Shown here piece after piece: positions 54,981 through 63,922 of a stretch of 64,000 nt of DNA. The translations under genes and the position numbers were made by a program. Position 1 is the first letter of the stretch. Each line of letters begins with the position of its first letter. Source of the stretch: Bacillus sp. X1(2014) (GTDB lineage: Bacteria; Bacillota; Bacilli; Bacillales_B; DSM-18226); assembly GCF_007678255.1 (NCBI RefSeq), contig NZ_VEED01000002.1, positions 668,912 to 732,911 on the forward strand, in the 5' to 3' direction. The notes below the pieces were generated by a model. That model saw only the letters and a list, made by a program, of their open reading frames with translations, was not told the origin of the DNA and made no database searches.

Positions 54981-56786
54981 TTATCGTTGCTGCCACGCTT
55001 GAGTGCGTTTTCTAATCTTTTTCGTTACAAATTCATACAGAAAACGAACAAGGACATTTGTAAGAACAATGATAAAAGACATAGCTGCAGCGGGTGCGGT
55101 ATCCCCCGCATCGGTCATATTTACAATCGAAATGGAGGCGAGCTTCGTATCTGCCGTATAAAGAAAAATGACGGCAGAAATCGTTGTCATTGAATTAACA
55201 AAAAGGTAGATTCCCATCTCCAATATGGCTGGAAGCGACATAGGTACCGAAACACTTAAAAAAGTTTTATAAAAAGGAATATTCATTGATTCGGAAACCG
55301 GCTCAAATTCTTTATCGAGCTTTTTCAATGCCGTCGTTGCCGTAATCAGGTTGACTGAGTAAAAATGTACAATATTCGCTATGATGATAATCATAAACGT
55401 CCCATACAAGAAATGAAACGGATTCGCAATCGTAGCATCAGTAAATGGAATATGAAAGTCTGGTTTATTAAAGAAAAAGATATAGGCTAGCCCAATGACC
55501 AACCCAGGCAATGCAAGCGGCAGAATCGACAAAAAGTAACTCAGTTGCCTCGTTATTTTCATAAACCGAGATTTTTCAATTAAATAAGCACCAAAAAAGA
55601 TCATCACTGTTCCTAACACGGCTGTAACAAACGATACAAGAAGGCTGTTAAAAAAAGGCTCAAGTCCATTCCCCGCAACATTTTTGAAGGTCAAATGATC
55701 AAGAGTTAGCGAAAAGTTATACGGCCAGTTTTTAACAAATGCCGCTGCCATGACAGCGCCAATCAATGATAAAACACCAGCAGTAATGATTAAGCAATAA
55801 ACAAAATAAAATCTGTCACGGATTGGACTTTTCTTGATTTTATAGTTTACCGATTTTGAAGAGAAAGATGAGCTTTGTCTCCTTTGTATGATCCGGTCGA
55901 CAATAAAAGCGATCAGCGCAGGAATGACTAGAATAATTCCGACCGTTGAACCCATGCTCAAATTTTGCTGACCAACTACCTGTTTATAAATATCTGTTGC
56001 CAGTACATTGTATTGTCCCCCGACTACCTTAGGTGCCCCAAAGTCAGTGAAACTTAAAATAAATGAAACAAAAAAAGCACTAACTAAGCCGTACTTAAGA
56101 CTTGGTATCGTAACGGTAAAAAACTTCTTCATCTTACCTGCTCCAAGTGTTTCTGCTGCTTCATAAAGCCTGTAATCCGTTACAGCTATTGCTACCATGA
56201 GAATTAAAAAAGCTTGGGGAAACGTATAGATTACCTCAGAGATGACGATACCTACCGGGCCATACAAGTGAATATCTATTGCTAAATTGAGTCCGGTCAA
56301 CTTTTCTAAAACACCAAAGAATCCGGTTGTAATTGCACCTTTGTTACCAAACAAATAAATCAGCGCAATCCCGTGCATCATCGTCGGAGCAAACAATGGA
56401 AGGAAAGCAATATATTTAAAAAAGGATTTCCCGCGGATATTGGTTCTCGTTAAGGCATAGGCGTAGAAAAAGGCAAGTACAACAGATATGACTCCTGTCA
56501 AGACGGAAATAGATAAAGTGTTATACATTGATTGGACAAGTGATGGTGTATTAAAATATTGGATAAAATTTGTTAGCCCGACAAATTCTCCATTTTTTTG
56601 GAGAGATACCAATAAGAGCTGGTATAACGGAAGGACAATTCCAATGATGAGTCCCAGAAGTACCAAGACAATTAAGCCTTTGTGAAACCATTCGACTTTT
56701 CCGGTCTTTTGGCGGACTTTTTTCTTATAAACATCACTAGCGACTTGAGCCTCTGCCTGCTTTATTACATGGTCCGTGTTTAGCAC
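54981..56786 (-). CDS. Fused ABC permease, AEP-type
   Basis: A 601-residue protein with two binding-protein-dependent permease domains in one chain (about residues 80-290 and 370-590), about 12 hydrophobic helices. The EAA-type loops are YEAAETLGAGKMKKFFTVTIPSL and EPVSESMNIPFYKTFLSVSVP. Matches the organisation of putative 2-aminoethylphosphonate permeases. It lies between the ATPase and the EamA-like gene. Confidence 0.9.
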   Translation of the reverse strand: MLNTDHVIKQAEAQVASDVYKKKVRQKTGKVEWFHKGLIVLVLLGLIIGIVLPLYQLLLVSLQKNGEFVGLTNFIQYFNTPSLVQSMYNTLSISVLTGVISVVLAFFYAYALTRTNIRGKSFFKYIAFLPLFAPTMMHGIALIYLFGNKGAITTGFFGVLEKLTGLNLAIDIHLYGPVGIVISEVIYTFPQAFLILMVAIAVTDYRLYEAAETLGAGKMKKFFTVTIPSLKYGLVSAFFVSFILSFTDFGAPKVVGGQYNVLATDIYKQVVGQQNLSMGSTVGIILVIPALIAFIVDRIIQRRQSSSFSSKSVNYKIKKSPIRDRFYFVYCLIITAGVLSLIGAVMAAAFVKNWPYNFSLTLDHLTFKNVAGNGLEPFFNSLLVSFVTAVLGTVMIFFGAYLIEKSRFMKITRQLSYFLSILPLALPGLVIGLAYIFFFNKPDFHIPFTDATIANPFHFLYGTFMIIIIANIVHFYSVNLITATTALKKLDKEFEPVSESMNIPFYKTFLSVSVPMSLPAILEMGIYLFVNSMTTISAVIFLYTADTKLASISIVNMTDAGDTAPAAAMSFIIVLTNVLVRFLYEFVTKKIRKRTQAWQQR

Positions 56787-56852
56787 CTATCTTCACACCC
56801 CTTCCTTCCTTTTACATTTATAACTCTAACCGCATCCTGTGCTACATTTTTA

Positions 56853-57848
56853 TTAATAGGTAACAAGATGTTTTTGCGGTAATTCGGCATATACAATGCT
56901 GTCCTTTTCAATATTGAGCTTTCTTACCAAGGAGGTTTGAACATCAACAGCTAATAACCCGTCAGCAACTTTGAATTGATCTTTATCATGTATTTGTAAA
57001 AATAAACGATAAAAAGCTCCCCGAAATTCCATGTCTTTTACCACCGTCCGAATTCCACTTTCGGATTCTTGTTCCGTGATATGGATATGCTCCGGTCTGA
57101 TCGCCATCGATGTTCCCTCTTGAGCTAACATATTGACTGTCCCAATAAAATCTGCGACAAAAGGTGTCGTAGGATATTCATAGATTTCTTGTGGTGTCCC
57201 GATTTGTTCCATCCTTGCGTTATTCATCACAACAATCTTATCTGCCATCGTCAGTGCTTCTTCTTGGTCATGTGTCACCATGATTGTTGTAATGCCCAAT
57301 TTTTCTTGTAATTTCCTAATCTCGATTCTTAACTTCAGCCTAACTTTGGCGTCCAAAGCGGATAAAGGCTCATCTAGCAGTAAAAAGCTAGGTGATAAAG
57401 CTAGTGCTCTAGCGAGAGCAATCCTTTGCTGTTGCCCACCAGATAACTGAGCAGGATAGCTGTCCTTAAGATGTTCCAAATTGACTAAGGAAAGCGCTTC
57501 TCTAACCCTCTCATCAATCTCTTTTTTAGGAAGTTTCTTATTTTTCAATCCATAGGCAACGTTTTGATATGCATTCAAATTAGGAAACAATGCGTAGGAT
57601 TGAAAAACAATTCCAAAATTCCTTTTGGATGGAGGTGAAGCAGTAATATCCCTTCCTTCCAATACTATTTTAGACCCGATATTGGGTTCCTCCAGGCCAG
57701 CAATAATCCGGAGCAATGTTGTTTTCCCACATCCACTCGGACCAAGTAAACAAACAAACTCTTTTTTTCTGACAGAAATATTGATATGGTCCAATGCCAC
57801 AAATTTACCGAATGTTTTGGTTACGTTTTGTATTTCCAGAAATTCCAT
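56853..57848 (-). CDS. ABC transporter ATP-binding protein, AEP-type
   Basis: A 331-residue ATPase. Walker [14 protein letters not shown], signature [15 protein letters not shown], Walker [12 protein letters not shown] and a C-terminal TOBE-like domain ([10 protein letters not shown]). ATG at 57848 is seven bases from AAAGGGG; the frame to 57944 lacks support. Energises uptake together with the fused permease. Confidence 0.93.
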   Translation of the reverse strand: MEFLEIQNVTKTFGKFVALDHINISVRKKEFVCLLGPSGCGKTTLLRIIAGLEEPNIGSKIVLEGRDITASPPSKRNFGIVFQSYALFPNLNAYQNVAYGLKNKKLPKKEIDERVREALSLVNLEHLKDSYPAQLSGGQQQRIALARALALSPSFLLLDEPLSALDAKVRLKLRIEIRKLQEKLGITTIMVTHDQEEALTMADKIVVMNNARMEQIGTPQEIYEYPTTPFVADFIGTVNMLAQEGTSMAIRPEHIHITEQESESGIRTVVKDMEFRGAFYRLFLQIHDKDQFKVADGLLAVDVQTSLVRKLNIEKDSIVYAELPQKHLVTY

Positions 57849-57969
57849 CCATAATCCCCTTTCTCCCTTTTGCCAATTCATGAACAGATTTAAGAGAAAA
57901 CTTTGCAAGGGACAGTTGTCACCACGAGACGATTGCCCCTGCAAAGTATTCTCTGAAAGTCACATGCTA

Positions 57970-59016
57970 TTATTCTTCCTTCGGTTCACTTTTAGAGTCG
58001 TATCTCTTCGTCCATTCTTCTAAGATTGAATCCCGGTTTTGTGCTGCCCACTGGAAGTCATTTTCAATCATTTGTTTATCCATGAGATCCTGAGGGTATC
58101 CTTCTGGCAGCGGATTACCTAAATCTTGGGCAACAACGGCAAAGTTCTTATTCACTAATTCTAAAGAACCCTTAGTAATTGCCCAATCCAAAAATGTTTT
58201 TGCTGCTTTTTTGATTTTTGGCTTTTTAACCAATGCATTTGCTTCCATTTCCCAGCCGGAGCCTTCTTTAGGGAAGACAACTTCAACTGGTGCCCCTGTT
58301 TCTTTTTCCTTGAAGCTTGGATAGTCAAAAGAGATTCCGATTGGAAATTCCCCCTGTCCAGACAATTTTGCCGGCTTTGATCCAGAATGCGTATAAATAC
58401 CGATATTTGCATGAAGCTTATCCATATAATCCCATGCTTTATCCTCCCCCATCAGCTGTATAAGCGCGGATACTGTTAAAAAGCCTGTTCCGCTGGAGGC
58501 TGGGTTTGGCATGGAAATCAGCCCTTTATATTTTGGATCGAGGAGGTCCTCATAAGATTTAGGAATCGGCAGACCTTTTTTCTCCAATTCGACCTTATTC
58601 ACAGCAAAAGTAGCCAAATATGCGTCAATACCCACCCAGTGGACTGGATCTGCTTTATCTTTTAAGGTTGGAAGAATCTTTTCAATCCCTTTAGGATTAT
58701 ATGGTTCAAACATTCCAAGTTCATCCAAAGGCATTATACTAGTAATTCCCTGCCCCCAAACGACGTCAGCCACCGGATTATCCTTTTCAGCTAGTAATTT
58801 CGCTGCAATGATCCCAGTTGAATCCCTTACAATTTTGACCGTAATCTCAGGATGTTCTTTCTCGAAATACTCTAAATATGCTGGCAGTTGGTTATCTTCA
58901 AGCGCTGTATAAACAGTTATTTCCTCCTTTTTACCCCCTGAAGTACTTTTACTGCTGCAGCCAGTAATAATCGAGATTATAAGGATTGAAATCATTAATA
59001 TCGCTATTTTTTTCAT
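57970..59016 (-). CDS. ABC substrate-binding lipoprotein, AEP-type
   Basis: A 348-residue extracytoplasmic binding protein. Signal peptide MKKIAILMISILIISIITGC with lipobox IITGC, then a periplasmic-binding type II fold (EITVYTALEDNQLPAYLEYF). The ATG at 59016 has AAAGGGG; the extension to 59121 has no support. It begins the importer operon. Specificity for 2-AEP is inferred from the whole cluster. Confidence 0.92.
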   Translation of the reverse strand: MKKIAILMISILIISIITGCSSKSTSGGKKEEITVYTALEDNQLPAYLEYFEKEHPEITVKIVRDSTGIIAAKLLAEKDNPVADVVWGQGITSIMPLDELGMFEPYNPKGIEKILPTLKDKADPVHWVGIDAYLATFAVNKVELEKKGLPIPKSYEDLLDPKYKGLISMPNPASSGTGFLTVSALIQLMGEDKAWDYMDKLHANIGIYTHSGSKPAKLSGQGEFPIGISFDYPSFKEKETGAPVEVVFPKEGSGWEMEANALVKKPKIKKAAKTFLDWAITKGSLELVNKNFAVVAQDLGNPLPEGYPQDLMDKQMIENDFQWAAQNRDSILEEWTKRYDSKSEPKEE

Positions 59017-59342
59017 TAAAACATCCCCTTTATGATCCTTTTGATAGAAAGTAGAGAACGACTCACGAAGAAAAAGTGGTAGCGCTTTCAGAAACTTCAT
59101 TAAAATAAATGCCTTACCCAAAAAACATAGATTTTGACGGATGAAAAATTGGCAACTTTACTCCTTTCACTAGAAATAAATGTTTAAAATATTCTTAATA
59201 TTTAAACTAAATATAAAACGAAAACAAAGTAATTGCAATACATTTTTCTTGTTTTCGTTTTGTTGTTTTTGCTTTTAAAGAATTAATACCCAAATTTTAT
59301 AATGTAAAAGGTGAAATTTTAAGATTTGTGAAAGGTCACAAC
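59017..59342. other. 326-base upstream region of the importer operon
   Basis: Carries the importer promoter and operator. The remainder is AT-rich, without open frames of interest. It separates the phosphonate operon from the PHP gene, which runs in the same direction. Confidence 0.6.
59210..59260 (-). promoter_or_regulatory. Promoter of phnS-type operon with 12-bp inverted repeat operator
   Basis: On the minus strand: -35 TTGCAA (59238-59233), 17-bp spacer, -10 TATATT (59215-59210). A perfect 12-bp inverted repeat AAACGAAAACAA (59216-59227) and TTGTTTTCGTTT (59249-59260) brackets the -35 hexamer. This looks like a repressor site, and the half-site resembles the TTGGTTTT repeats. Confidence 0.6.
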
Positions 59343-60341
59343 CTAACCCAATGGCTTCATGATTCTCTTTCGATTTTTATAGGTGGCTATTTTTGTAATC
59401 CCTTTATTTAGTAATGTAGTGGTGTTTAAGTTGATAAATGCTCCAATGTCGTCTGGGAAATGCGAATCAGAAGACGTGGTAAATACGACCCCATTTTTTA
59501 GCAATATATCTAAAAATATCGGACTTGGACACATTTCTTTTATAGGATATCGATAGTATAATCCAGCATTTATTTCGGTTGCCGTATCAGTTTCTATTAA
59601 CGCCCTTGCGATTTTTTCATAATGATGCAGAAGGCAGTTTTCATCCGGGCGGTGTTTGAAAACCTTAAGGTTATCTAAATGGGCAACGAAATTAAATAAC
59701 TTGCTGCGGATAGCTTTTTCTACCACTTTAAAAAATTCTTCATAAAGTTCTGGCAAATTATAATTTAAAAATAATTGTTGTGTTTCAGGATTATCAAATC
59801 CCCAGCCGTAGATAAAATGTACGGATCCAATAACGTAGTCCCATTCAAAGTCCCCTATGAGCTCTTTTAATTCTTCTTCCCCGCCAGGAAAATAATCTGC
59901 TTCCAGTCCAAGTCGAAGTGTTATTCCTTCTGCTGCCCATCGTTTTTTTGCCTCCTTAATAGCTGCAACAAAATCCGCCATTTGTTCCGTCATTACCTGG
60001 TTAAGCCATTCCTTTTGTTTACGACCGAGGTCCGTGTCACTTATATCAACATATTTTTCAAAATAACTCTTCGTTTCTTTAAATCGATATAAGTGATCAA
60101 CGATGCCAACCTCTGACAAACCCTGCCGTTTTGCTTCTGTTAAATAGAGGTCAATCCATGATGAATCATATGAGCCCTTATGGACTCGTTCTGTTAATCG
60201 TTCGATACTTTTCTTCAGCCACTCATGTGTGTGCAACTTTTCATTTAGCGGATGAAACTGGTCTAATGCTTTATTGGTTCGATCCAGCCAGCGTAATGAA
60301 TATGGACCTTCTTCCAGATGTAAATGGTAATCAACCTTCAA
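59343..60341 (-). CDS. PHP-domain hydrolase (histidinol-phosphatase-like)
   Basis: A 332-residue PHP-fold metal hydrolase. Metal motifs: DYHLHLEEG (N-terminal HxH), VGIVDHLYRF, GLEADYFPG, GSVHFIYGWGFD, AHLDNLKV and TSSDSHFPDDIG. Complete metal set. Family members hydrolyse phosphate esters. Its position beside the phosphonate locus may be chance; no biosynthetic histidine genes are near. Confidence 0.85.
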   Translation of the reverse strand: MKVDYHLHLEEGPYSLRWLDRTNKALDQFHPLNEKLHTHEWLKKSIERLTERVHKGSYDSSWIDLYLTEAKRQGLSEVGIVDHLYRFKETKSYFEKYVDISDTDLGRKQKEWLNQVMTEQMADFVAAIKEAKKRWAAEGITLRLGLEADYFPGGEEELKELIGDFEWDYVIGSVHFIYGWGFDNPETQQLFLNYNLPELYEEFFKVVEKAIRSKLFNFVAHLDNLKVFKHRPDENCLLHHYEKIARALIETDTATEINAGLYYRYPIKEMCPSPIFLDILLKNGVVFTTSSDSHFPDDIGAFINLNTTTLLNKGITKIATYKNRKRIMKPLG

Positions 60342-60402
60342 GGAAAAACCCTCCTTTTGTTTTCTAGACAGTATTTTTATCTATCACGACAGTAAAAAGT
60401 GA

Positions 60403-60727
60403 TTAAACTTGCGCTATAATTTCTTTTATCGATTGTGCGACAATATCCATTAATGGTGGTGCTAGAGTTAATACATTCCCTTGTGATACCTTAAAACTTA
60501 ACCCTTTTTCCATACATTTGTACATGACGCGTTCCGCTTCCGAAATCGCTTTTTCTTTTGAATTTCGATCTCGCACCAATTCAACTCCATAAAAAAGTCC
60601 AATTCCTCTTATATCTCCAACGATATTAAAATGGTTTTTCATCTTCTCATGACTGCTGCCATAATTTTCGATTTTCCAATAAATTAACGTCTCCTTATGT
60701 TCTTAATGCGTCTGAGTTTAATTTCAT
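60403..60727 (-). pseudogene. Remnant of a class III aminotransferase-type gene, possibly pbfA-like
   Basis: The C-terminal 79 residues from M 60642 (IVGDIRGIGLFYGVELVRD, then KGLSFKVSQGNVLTLAPPL) are typical of class III aminotransferases. The frame continues upstream without ATG (KETLIYWKIENYGSSHEKM). Further upstream, AAAGGAG is followed by ATG 60727 and MKLNSDALR, an N-terminus that stops after ten codons. So a start and an end of one gene remain while the middle, including the PLP lysine, is lost. PbfA, an aminotransferase-fold enzyme for hydroxylated AEP, accompanies phnW-phnX in other bacteria, hence the guess. Confidence 0.65.
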
Positions 60728-60939
60728 TTTTCTCGCTCCTTTAATCTAGAATCTATCATTTAACATTCACCGTGATTCTTATTTTAACTTCCTAATTTCG
60801 TAAAATCGTTAAATTTTTGTTGTCTTTACAATGAATTTTATGTCTTTTTTACCTTTAATTCGTCGTTTATTGTAGCATTCTTGTTTTATATGACAAAAGG
60901 TGACTATAAACGCGAAATAAGTAGAATTAGTAGAAATAA

Positions 60940-60983
60940 AAAAAGTGCCTGACACTTTTAATTTTTGAAAGGTGTCAGGCACT
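60940..60983 (-). terminator. Terminator of the second PspA module (GGTGTCAGGCAC element)
   Basis: AGTGCCTGACAC-TTT pairs with AAAGGTGTCAGGCACT (one mismatch) around eight bases; on the minus strand TTTTTTT follows. Confidence 0.85.
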
Positions 60984-60993
60984 ATCTATTATC

Positions 60994-61629
60994 CTAAACT
61001 TCTACTTTACCCATTTCTTTTTCTATTGACGCAATCCGAGCATCAATTGTACTACGATAAAAGGAGCTGTTCACTTGGTGCTCTAAACGGTCAAGATAGT
61101 TTTCTATCTCCTTAAACTTTGAGTATGATTTATCAGAGTATGAATGGGAATCGATCACTTGGTTGATTTGGAGATTTGCGCGGGTCACATTTTCGCGGCC
61201 CATTAATTCCAAACGGCGAAGATGCATGTCTTTTACCTTATGCTTCATTTCCTCATATTTTTTTTCTAAATCACTAAGCTGCCCGTTAACTTGTTCTAAG
61301 GATGTACGTAGACGATTTGCACGTTCGGTATATTGCATTTGCTCTGCGGCTGCGAACTGATATAGCTCGTTTTCCCCTGCTTTTGACGCAACTTCGGCTT
61401 GGTATGTTCTTTTTTCAGCTAGTTCGGCTGCTTGCTGGTATTCTCTTTGAAATTCATCCTTCAAGGTATACTGTCGTTCCAACAGTTTTCGCACCTTTTC
61501 AGTTTCCTGTTCACATTGGCGAAGGTATTGATTAAGAAGAGCGATTGGATTTTTATTCTCCTTGTGATCAATTGCCTCGTGTAAATCTGCAGTAATTGTG
61601 TTTTTAATTCTTGTAAATAAGTTTGTCAT
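60994..61629 (-). CDS. PspA/IM30-family protein (copy 2)
   Basis: A 211-residue helical coiled-coil protein closely related to copy 1 at 18976. Starts MTNLFTRIKNTITADLHE; conserved blocks NPIALLNQYL and ELMGRENVTRANLQINQV. Length and gene order equal copy 1. Envelope stress role expected. Confidence 0.9.
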   Translation of the reverse strand: MTNLFTRIKNTITADLHEAIDHKENKNPIALLNQYLRQCEQETEKVRKLLERQYTLKDEFQREYQQAAELAEKRTYQAEVASKAGENELYQFAAAEQMQYTERANRLRTSLEQVNGQLSDLEKKYEEMKHKVKDMHLRRLELMGRENVTRANLQINQVIDSHSYSDKSYSKFKEIENYLDRLEHQVNSSFYRSTIDARIASIEKEMGKVEV

Positions 61630-61679
61630 CTTATTCTCTCCTTTTTTCGTTTGATTTTATTTTCCGTTAACACCACATA

Positions 61680-62024
61680 CTATTTCTTTAATTCATTCCA
61701 TTGCTTTTCAAAATTAATGAATGGGTCTGATTCTTCCTTTTCAAAAACCTCCTTGCTGTTATTCCATTTTTTGTAGACTAGGTACAGCACATAAGCAGCC
61801 GCCACACCAATGATGGCAGGAATATTGTGGAGAGAAGCGATTAGGACAATCCCCCCGATAATCGCTAAGCCAATTTTCCAACCTGTTGATTCTGTTTTTA
61901 GGAACTTTTTGTAGATGAAATATAATAGCACTGCACTTACAATCAAGCCTAGCAAAGGACCAATTGTTGAGAGCAGGATGATTGCTGCAACTCCACCTGC
62001 TAAAAGTAAGCCAAATTTTTTCAT
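61680..62024 (-). CDS. Lmo0954-like membrane protein (copy 2)
   Basis: A 114-residue protein with hydrophobic helices and the same C-terminal end NFEKQWNELKK as copy 1. AAAGGAGG precedes the start. First gene of the second PspA module. Confidence 0.88.
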   Translation of the reverse strand: MKKFGLLLAGGVAAIILLSTIGPLLGLIVSAVLLYFIYKKFLKTESTGWKIGLAIIGGIVLIASLHNIPAIIGVAAAYVLYLVYKKWNNSKEVFEKEESDPFINFEKQWNELKK

Positions 62025-62043
62025 TTTGTTTTCCTCCTTTGTT

Positions 62044-62127
62044 TATCTTGATATCATCTTACCTTTTTTCCCTATTTATCATAATTGCGCCTAAGCTTGA
62101 TTTTTAATTCGGTCCAAAGACGTAGAA
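62044..62127 (-). promoter_or_regulatory. Conserved promoter/leader of PspA module, copy 2
   Basis: Aligns with 20054-20137 over about 84 bases; see that entry for the shared blocks. Confidence 0.65.
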
Positions 62128-62128
62128 A

Positions 62129-62169
62129 GGGTCAGTCCGTTACAACTTTACGTCGTGGAGGACTGACCT
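62129..62169 (-). terminator. GGTCAGTCC hairpin after the DUF1835 gene
   Basis: GGTCAGTCC pairs with GGACTGACC around about 21 bases, with a weak T tract. Same stem core as the hairpin at 16868. Confidence 0.6.
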
Positions 62170-62176
62170 GTATTAA

Positions 62177-63145
62177 TTAATATTCAGCTTTATTAATAAG
62201 CCTTTTTCCATTCCAGAACCATTTATCCTTTTTTTGATAGACCCCGCCAAGCCACCAATCACGTTCATAAATTTCAAAGCACTTTATTAGTCCATATAAA
62301 ACATCTAAACCATTGGAAGTTAACCTAAGTTTGGCTATGTGTTCTGGATTTTGATAGTCAGGAAGTGGATTATCACATTCCAACAATGGGTATGGGCCAT
62401 TCATCAGTTCGTTTAGCATAGCTGCAAAATAAAGATCACTTATACCATCGTTACTTCTTTTTTGAGTAATGGCTTGAAACAATTCCGAAAAAGAGCAAGT
62501 ATTTCTATCAAGATATTTAATCACCCAGGTTTCTATTTCATTTAGACCTGTATGTATTGAAGGGAAGTAGCTTAAATGAGATTGTAATGCTTGTTTCAAA
62601 AATGGTAACTTCTGTTTTGAGTCAGCAATCCACTTTTCAATATCAGTCGGATTCTTTGAGGTATATGCTTGCCAGCCCGTAATTGCTTCTTTCTTTTGCA
62701 CATCTGAAATAGGTTGTCTCTTTTTATGAAAAAGTTCTTCCAATTGATGTGAAGCTAGTTGACCAAGGCCATAAAACTGCTCTTCCCCCTCATACTCATT
62801 AATTGTCACCATTGATAATTTCATCAATTCTTTTTTTGATAGTTCATTGAGCAAATACATTAACATCGTTTGATCATATCGATCGTGCTCAAACCAAAGA
62901 ATAATTTCTGTTTCCTTTGGAATCTCAGAAAGTAATTGATTTTGGTCTTTACAATTCTGGATGAATAAATCAGCTGGAATCGCTAACTTTTTTTCAAAAA
63001 AATGGGCGCGCCAGCTGATCCAATTTTCACCGGAAATGTCATGGGAGAGTGGACCAAAATCATACATTTCCCGCCAAACCAGAACATCACCTGGAAGATT
63101 TCCAATCTTATTGCCCACCACATCCCCATTCACAATATGTATCAT
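62177..63145 (-). CDS. DUF1835-domain protein
   Basis: A 322-residue protein: N-terminal MIHIVNGDVVGNKIG, then GDVLVWREMYDFGPL and ILWFEHDRYDQTML (DUF1835), and a C-terminal half typical of its DUF3658-like partner ending in WFWNGKRL. ATG at 63145 is seven bases from GGAGG. Function unknown; common in Bacillus. Confidence 0.88.
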   Translation of the reverse strand: MIHIVNGDVVGNKIGNLPGDVLVWREMYDFGPLSHDISGENWISWRAHFFEKKLAIPADLFIQNCKDQNQLLSEIPKETEIILWFEHDRYDQTMLMYLLNELSKKELMKLSMVTINEYEGEEQFYGLGQLASHQLEELFHKKRQPISDVQKKEAITGWQAYTSKNPTDIEKWIADSKQKLPFLKQALQSHLSYFPSIHTGLNEIETWVIKYLDRNTCSFSELFQAITQKRSNDGISDLYFAAMLNELMNGPYPLLECDNPLPDYQNPEHIAKLRLTSNGLDVLYGLIKCFEIYERDWWLGGVYQKKDKWFWNGKRLINKAEY

Positions 63146-63300
63146 ATCCATACCTCCACTGTTACAAGCATAAATCAATTTTAGCATGGAAATGCATATA
63201 TCCTTCTAATATATGAATGGACTTGTAGGTTGCTAAGAAGGGATTGCATATTAGTGATAGCATATGCATATCGTTTTAAGACGGAAAAAGGAGTGATGTT

Positions 63301-63609
63301 ATGCTTAGTATCGAAGCAACCAAGAAAATTGAGAGTATTGCCCATCCAAAGGTCCAAAACATTGTGCGGACTTGTGTGGAACAAGGATGTCAATTCAAGC
63401 CACATCCAAGTAATCCTAACTTAGTTAATTTATTTGACCCTGTCCGCAGGAAAAATATCATTGGGGATATTAATCTTTTAAGTGAAAGAGGATATTTTAC
63501 TCTGGAAGTAGAAGATGGAAGATTTAAGACCTTCCGAAACGAAGTGATGGGATTGGATATCGATCGTGATGATTTTGAATACAAGGTATTACGACGATTG
63601 AGGCGGTAA
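63301..63609 (+). CDS. Hypothetical protein, 102 residues
   Basis: Begins MLSIEATKKIESIAHPKVQN and has the pattern GCQFKPHPSNPNLVNLFDPVRRKN. AAAGGAGTG precedes the ATG. Basic C-terminus ending LRRLRR. No domain recognised. It is convergent with the rRNA operon. Confidence 0.65.
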   Translation: MLSIEATKKIESIAHPKVQNIVRTCVEQGCQFKPHPSNPNLVNLFDPVRRKNIIGDINLLSERGYFTLEVEDGRFKTFRNEVMGLDIDRDDFEYKVLRRLRR

Positions 63610-63630
63610 TTTCATTATATAAAGATGCAT

Positions 63631-63666
63631 AAAAGGACAATGAATTTAACTCATTGCCCTTTTTTA
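63631..63666 (+). terminator. Terminator of the 102-residue protein gene
   Basis: GGACAATGA pairs with TCATTGCCC (one mismatch) around seven bases, followed by six T. Confidence 0.8.
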
Positions 63667-63689
63667 CTTATATTAGAAAAAGCATAAAA

Positions 63690-63720
63690 AACAAAAAAGA
63701 CAACCTTTTTCAGATTGTCC
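63690..63720 (-). terminator. rRNA operon terminator
   Basis: On the minus strand GACAATC pairs with GGTTGTC around seven bases, followed by TTTTTT, immediately after the 5S gene. Confidence 0.8.
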
Positions 63721-63727
63721 TTTTCGT

Positions 63728-63844
<117 letters not shown>

Positions 63845-63922
63845 CTATTTGGTTTGAGGTTCATTCCCTCAAAACTAGATAATGCAGAAGAAGTTTTTGT
63901 AAACTCAGAGTTCACCTTAAAA

